From positions 141,502 to 205,501 of the forward strand of contig CALEUL010000060.1 of assembly GCA_937921035.1 (NCBI GenBank): 64,000 bases of DNA. Direction: 5' to 3'. Below are positions 60,153-64,000 of this stretch, in pieces. Source of the stretch: an uncultured Porphyromonadaceae bacterium. Lineage in GTDB: Bacteria > Bacteroidota > Bacteroidia > Bacteroidales > Muribaculaceae. The notes beneath the pieces are model-generated. The model was not told where the DNA came from and did not search any database. It was given only the letters and a program-made list of their open reading frames with translations. The translations under genes were made by a program, and so were the position numbers. Positions within the stretch are counted from its first letter, which is position 1. Each line of letters opens with the position of its first letter.

Positions 60153-61910
60153 ATGTTCAGAACCAATACCTGCGGCGAGCTCCGTCTCGCCGATGCCGGC
60201 AAGACCACTACACTTGCCGGCTGGGTGCAGCGCGTGCGCAAGATGGGAGGCATGACCTTCCTGGACCTGCGCGACCGCTACGGAATCACCCAAATAGTGT
60301 TCGACAACGAACGTAACAGCGCCCTCAACGACGCCGCAAACCACCTTGGCCGCGAATTCGTGGTGCAGGTGAAAGGAACTGTTGCCGAGCGCACAGCAAA
60401 GAACCCTCAGCTGCCCACCGGCGATATCGAAATAATCGCCGACGAGCTCAATATTCTTAATTCAAGCGAAGTACCGCCTTTCACCATCGAGGATGAAAGC
60501 GACGGCGGCGACGACATCCGCATGCGATACCGCTACCTGGACCTGCGCCGCACTCCCGTTCGCAAGAACCTTGAGCTGCGCCATAAAATGACGATGGCAG
60601 TCCGCAAATATCTGGACAGCAAAGGATTCTTAGAAATTGAAACTCCCATGCTGGTAGGCTCCACTCCCGAAGGCGCTCGCGACTTCGTTGTGCCCTCGCG
60701 CATGAATCCCGGCCAGTTCTACGCTCTGCCCCAGTCGCCCCAGACGCTCAAACAGCTCCTGATGGTCAGCGGTATGGACCGCTACTTCCAGATTGTGAAG
60801 TGCTTCCGCGACGAAGACCTGCGCGCCGACCGCCAGCCCGAATTCACACAGATCGACTGCGAGATGAGCTTTGTTGAACAGGACGACATAATCAACCTGT
60901 TCGAAGGCATGGCGAAATACCTGTTCAAGGAAATCCGCGGAATCGAGCTCAACGAGCCTTTCCTGCGCATGACATGGGCCGACGCCATGAAATACTACGG
61001 CAGCGACAAGCCCGACATGCGCTTCGATATGCGCTTTGTAGAGCTGATGGACGTGCTCAAGGGCTACGGCTTCGGCGTGTTCGACAATGCCGCATACATC
61101 GGCGGTATAAACGCCAAGGGAGCCGCTCACTATACCCGCAAGCAGCTCGACCAGCTCACCGAATTTGTAAAGCGCTCGCAGATCGGTGCCAAAGGCCTTG
61201 TATACGCACGTGTGGAGGCCGACGGAAACGTCAAATCCAGCGTGGATAAATTCTATTCACAGGAAGTACTCCAGCAACTCAAGAAAGCTATGGACGCCGA
61301 ACCTGGCGACCTTATCCTGATTATGAGCGGCGACGACGTTATGCGCACACGCAAACAGCTGTGCGAGCTGCGTCTGGAGATGGGACGTCAGCTCGGACTA
61401 CGCGACAAGGACAAATTCGCATGCCTCTGGGTTGTGGACTTCCCCATGTTCGAATGGAGCGACGAGGAACTGCGCCTCATGGCCATGCACCATCCGTTTA
61501 CCCATCCCAAGGACGAGGACGTTCCCCTGCTGGACACAAAGCCCGAGGATGTGCGTGCCGACGCATACGACATGGTTATCAACGGTGTTGAAGTTGGCGG
61601 CGGTTCCATCCGTATCCACGACAGCGCCCTTCAGGCCAAGATGTTCGAGATTCTCGGCTTCACTCCCGAAAAGGCTCAGGAACAGTTCGGCTTCCTTATG
61701 AACGCCTTCAAGTTCGGAGCGCCACCTCACGGAGGTCTCGCATACGGTCTCGACCGCTGGGTAAGCCTTTTCGCCGGTCTGGACAGCATACGCGACTGCA
61801 TTGCCTTCCCCAAGAACAATTCCGGCCGCGACGTCATGCTCGACGCTCCCGCTGCGCTCGACCAGAAACAGCTCGACGAACTCACCCTCGCCATTGTCGA
61901 GAAAAAATGA
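60153..61910 (+). CDS. aspS: Aspartyl-tRNA synthetase, bacterial type
   Basis: A 585-residue class II synthetase that charges tRNA-Asp. The N-terminal OB-fold anticodon-binding domain (about 1-105) includes GWVQRVRKMGGMTFLDLRDR. Class II motif 2 is in FRDEDLRADRQPEFTQID and motif 3 in GLAYGLDRW. The bacterial GAD insert domain lies at about 290-410. The length is normal. The next gene starts within its stop codon (ATGA). Confidence 0.98.
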   Translation: MFRTNTCGELRLADAGKTTTLAGWVQRVRKMGGMTFLDLRDRYGITQIVFDNERNSALNDAANHLGREFVVQVKGTVAERTAKNPQLPTGDIEIIADELNILNSSEVPPFTIEDESDGGDDIRMRYRYLDLRRTPVRKNLELRHKMTMAVRKYLDSKGFLEIETPMLVGSTPEGARDFVVPSRMNPGQFYALPQSPQTLKQLLMVSGMDRYFQIVKCFRDEDLRADRQPEFTQIDCEMSFVEQDDIINLFEGMAKYLFKEIRGIELNEPFLRMTWADAMKYYGSDKPDMRFDMRFVELMDVLKGYGFGVFDNAAYIGGINAKGAAHYTRKQLDQLTEFVKRSQIGAKGLVYARVEADGNVKSSVDKFYSQEVLQQLKKAMDAEPGDLILIMSGDDVMRTRKQLCELRLEMGRQLGLRDKDKFACLWVVDFPMFEWSDEELRLMAMHHPFTHPKDEDVPLLDTKPEDVRADAYDMVINGVEVGGGSIRIHDSALQAKMFEILGFTPEKAQEQFGFLMNAFKFGAPPHGGLAYGLDRWVSLFAGLDSIRDCIAFPKNNSGRDVMLDAPAALDQKQLDELTLAIVEKK

Positions 61911-63025
61911 ATATTTCCCACGTAATAAACGCAATAGAAAGCTACGCGCCCCGGTCGTTCCAGGAAAAATGGGACAACTCGGGGCTGCAGATAGCCCTTC
62001 CCGCGGGAGAAACCGAATGCACCGGCGTCCTTCTCTGCCTTGATGTCAACGAAGACATTGTCGCCGAAGCCGCCGCACGCGGCTGCAACCTTATTGTATC
62101 GCATCATCCGCTGATTTTCAAAGGCTTCAAGAATCTGACAGGCAGCAGCATGCAGCAACGCGCCGCTATCGCCGCCGTTCGCGCCGGCATAGCCGTCTAT
62201 TCGGCCCATACGAGCCTCGACAGCACACCCGGAGGCGTATCTTACGCGATGGCCTCTCTTCTTGGAGCAGAAGTTACCGGCGTTTTGGAACCTGCCGAAG
62301 GTCTGGAGTGTGTCCTGTCCGTGATATGCCCGCGCGATGCCGCCGACGATGTGCGCCTTGCCATGCTCGACCGCGATGCCGGCGCTCCGCTATGCGCCGC
62401 AAACATCCCCGGGCAACCCGACAGCGCGAAATGCGCAAGCGCCGACAGCACTGGCTACGAACTTCCGCGGACCGGACTGTCGCCGTTTCCTGAGATAATC
62501 CACAAACCGCTCTGCCGGATGGAAGCAACGGTGCCCGCTACGCGTGTACAGGCCATTATTAGCGCCGTACGCAGCGTTCCGAGAGCCGCAGACACAACTT
62601 TCAGCATCGCGTCCGTACCGGCATCACAGAGCGTCGGACTGGGCGTTTTCGCAGTGCTTCCACAAGCCATTACAGGAGCCGAACTTGTGGAACGCATCCG
62701 CGACAAATTCGGCTGTAAGGCAATGCGAGCTTCCGGCGCATATTCGCCCGACATGAAAATACGTCGTCTGGCGCTTTGCGGCGGTTCCGGCGGCGAATTC
62801 ATAGGTAAAGCAATAAATGCAGCCGTAGACGCCTATATTACCGCCGACGTACGCTATCACGACTTCGCCGACATCGCTAAGGCAAGCTGCGCTGTGTTCG
62901 ATATCGGCCACTTCGAGAGCGAATCGTGCGCAAAATCGATTTTCTACCACGTTATTACAAAAAAATTTCCTAACTTTGCAGTCTATTACTCGGAAAAAGA
63001 AACAAATCCGGTACAATACCTGTAA
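61907..63025 (+). CDS. Nif3-like dinuclear metal centre protein
   Basis: A 372-residue protein of the Nif3/DUF34 family, which forms hexameric toroids with two metals per active site; some members have been described as GTP cyclohydrolase 1 type 2, but the role is unsettled. Metal-binding motifs are IVSHHPLIFKG, SAHTSLD and, near the C-terminus, FDIGHFESE. A middle insert of about 110 residues (roughly 125-250) of the PII-like type is present, giving the long form. It overlaps aspS by 4 bases. Its 3' end carries the promoter of the next gene. Confidence 0.9.
   Translation: MNISHVINAIESYAPRSFQEKWDNSGLQIALPAGETECTGVLLCLDVNEDIVAEAAARGCNLIVSHHPLIFKGFKNLTGSSMQQRAAIAAVRAGIAVYSAHTSLDSTPGGVSYAMASLLGAEVTGVLEPAEGLECVLSVICPRDAADDVRLAMLDRDAGAPLCAANIPGQPDSAKCASADSTGYELPRTGLSPFPEIIHKPLCRMEATVPATRVQAIISAVRSVPRAADTTFSIASVPASQSVGLGVFAVLPQAITGAELVERIRDKFGCKAMRASGAYSPDMKIRRLALCGGSGGEFIGKAINAAVDAYITADVRYHDFADIAKASCAVFDIGHFESESCAKSIFYHVITKKFPNFAVYYSEKETNPVQYL
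62971..62978 (+). promoter_or_regulatory. Internal -7 promoter box for the zinc-ribbon gene
   Basis: TAACTTTG within the last 60 bases of the Nif3-like gene, 54 bases before the next ATG. It suggests that the zinc-ribbon gene can be expressed on its own. Confidence 0.55.
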
Positions 63026-63031
63026 TCAAAT

Positions 63032-63814
63032 ATGGCAACAGATAAAAAAACAGAAACTCCGCGTCCTGTCGAGGAACGCCTGAAAACACTCTTCGAACTT
63101 CAGACTATCCTCACCGAAATCGACCGCATCCGCAACGTACGCGGCGAACTGCCCCGCGAGGTAGAGGACCTGGAAAGTACCCTCGAAGGCCTGCGTACAC
63201 GCATAGCACGCTACCAGGCCGAAATCGACGACCTTCGCATTAAGCGAACCGCCGAAATCAACAAAATCGAGAACAAGAAGATTCTTATCGACCGCTACCG
63301 CCAGCAGCTCGACAACGTACGCAACAATCACGAATTCGACAACCTGAGCAAGGAAGTGGAATACGAGACCCTCGAAATCGAGCTCAGCGAAAAGAACATC
63401 ACCGAAATCGAGCGCAACATCGACAACCGTCAGGCCGATATCGCAGCTACAGAACAGCAGCTGGCCGACCAGACCAACATCCTCGAGGAGAAAAAAGCCG
63501 ACCTCGACACAATCGTAGGCGAGACCCGCAACGAGGAAGAAAATCTGATAGCCCGCGCCAAAAGCCTCGAGCCTCTTGTTGACGAACGCACCCTCACAGC
63601 CTTCAAGCGCATCCGCAAAAACGCACGCAACGGCCTCGGAATCGTTGCTGTGGACCGCAACGCATGTGGTGGCTGCTTCAACCGCATCCCGCCCCAAAAG
63701 CAGATAGAAATCAAGAGCCACAAAAAAGTTATCATTTGCGAATACTGCGGTCGCATCATGATAGATCCCGAGCTGGCTGCAGCTGCACGCGACCTCGTGG
63801 AAACAAAAGAATAA
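63032..63814 (+). CDS. Coiled-coil protein with C4 zinc ribbon (DUF164/CdsZ type)
   Basis: A 260-residue cytoplasmic protein. Residues about 15-185 are a long antiparallel coiled coil (heptads rich in Glu, Arg, Leu and Ile; no Pro after residue 45). The C-terminal zinc ribbon has two CxxC pairs, CGGC and CEYC, about 20 residues apart. The family is conserved in Bacteroidetes, usually next to the Nif3-like gene as here, and is thought to bind nucleic acid or ribosome-linked partners. It lies 6 bases after the Nif3-like stop and has its own upstream promoter as well. Confidence 0.9.
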   Translation: MATDKKTETPRPVEERLKTLFELQTILTEIDRIRNVRGELPREVEDLESTLEGLRTRIARYQAEIDDLRIKRTAEINKIENKKILIDRYRQQLDNVRNNHEFDNLSKEVEYETLEIELSEKNITEIERNIDNRQADIAATEQQLADQTNILEEKKADLDTIVGETRNEEENLIARAKSLEPLVDERTLTAFKRIRKNARNGLGIVAVDRNACGGCFNRIPPQKQIEIKSHKKVIICEYCGRIMIDPELAAAARDLVETKE

Positions 63815-63831
63815 AGAATCTTTCCTATATC

Positions 63832-63855
63832 AAAAGCCGCCAATTGGCGGCTTTT
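63832..63855 (+). terminator. Terminator after the zinc-ribbon gene
   Basis: AAAAGCCGCC pairs perfectly with GGCGGCTTTT around AATT and is followed by a T run. Confidence 0.92.
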
Positions 63856-63928
63856 TTTTGTTTGATGGTGTGTTGTAATTAAGGTTTACGGCGCAGCTTC
63901 TCCATCTTTTACAGCAACAGAAGTGCGC

Positions 63929-64000
63929 TAATTTTGACACCTCCTATCGAGTAGGAGGTAAACACTAATCGCAGGTGTTTATCTCCTGCTTTCGTGTTTA
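63929..64000 (+). ncRNA. Promoter and 5' end of a possible structured RNA or leader, cut by window edge
   Basis: TAATTTTG (63929-63936) is followed at once by two adjoining hairpins: ACCTCCTA/TAGGAGGT (63939-63959) and TAAACAC/GTGTTTA (63959-63981). An alternative pairing, GCAGG (63971-63975) with CCTGC (63985-63989), would break the second. No reading frame starts here. It may be a small RNA or an mRNA leader; the gene or 3' end lies outside the window. Confidence 0.4.

Noticed and set aside
1..64000. CRISPR array, rRNA operon or prophage
   Set aside because: No regularly spaced direct repeats, rRNA segments or phage structural genes were found on either strand.

Overview
The window reads as chromosome of a Bacteroidales gut bacterium, most likely Muribaculaceae (S24-7). 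That placement is inference from gene content; no 16S rRNA is present. Supporting signs are many promoters with the Bacteroidetes -7 box TAnnTTTG, a SusC/SusD polysaccharide utilisation locus (PUL), a type IX secretion (T9SS) plug protein, several secreted proteins with T9SS-like C-terminal tails, lipoprotein signals throughout and almost no Shine-Dalgarno sites. Base composition is moderately GC-rich, apart from an AT-rich two-gene island at 48.7-49.9 kb.

Left part (1-17.7 kb): a T9SS plug gene cut by the edge, ung, tRNA-Arg(CCG), a dispersed hairpin-rich repeat, a secreted transglutaminase, a fibronectin-type secreted protein, a pair of DUF3857/transglutaminase proteins (one with its triad, one apparently without), a short UvrA paralogue preceded by an internally deleted aldo/keto reductase remnant, crcB with a small upstream ORF, then speA, truA, a DUF4294 gene and xerD.

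Middle (17.7-45 kb): two paralogous secreted proteins of unknown function (17.8-19.4 and 37.0-38.6 kb) flank the main half of a beta-mannan PUL. The nine-gene minus-strand operon runs from susC (34700) through susD, two surface glycan-binding lipoproteins, two GH26 mannanases, a GH130 mannosylglucose phosphorylase and a GPH-family symporter to a mannobiose/cellobiose 2-epimerase (19647). An Omp28-like gene and the second unknown paralogue follow. Then comes a second mannan module: GH5 mannanase, a SASA-family esterase, an AraC regulator and a GH36 alpha-galactosidase. Together they describe surface cleavage of acetylated galacto(gluco)mannan, import through SusCD, removal of acetyl and galactosyl groups, epimerisation of mannobiose to mannosylglucose and phosphorolysis to mannose-1-phosphate.

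Right part (45-64 kb): a DUF4143 ATPase with a perfect inverted repeat around its promoter, a GH97 glucosidase, the AT-rich island, a second copy of the dispersed repeat, an M24 aminopeptidase, an alkaline-phosphatase-superfamily protein, secA, a small membrane protein, a HigBA toxin-antitoxin pair, an M3 peptidase lipoprotein, aspS, a Nif3-like gene and a zinc-ribbon coiled-coil gene. The window ends in a promoter followed by tightly folded sequence that may be the 5' end of an uncharacterised RNA.
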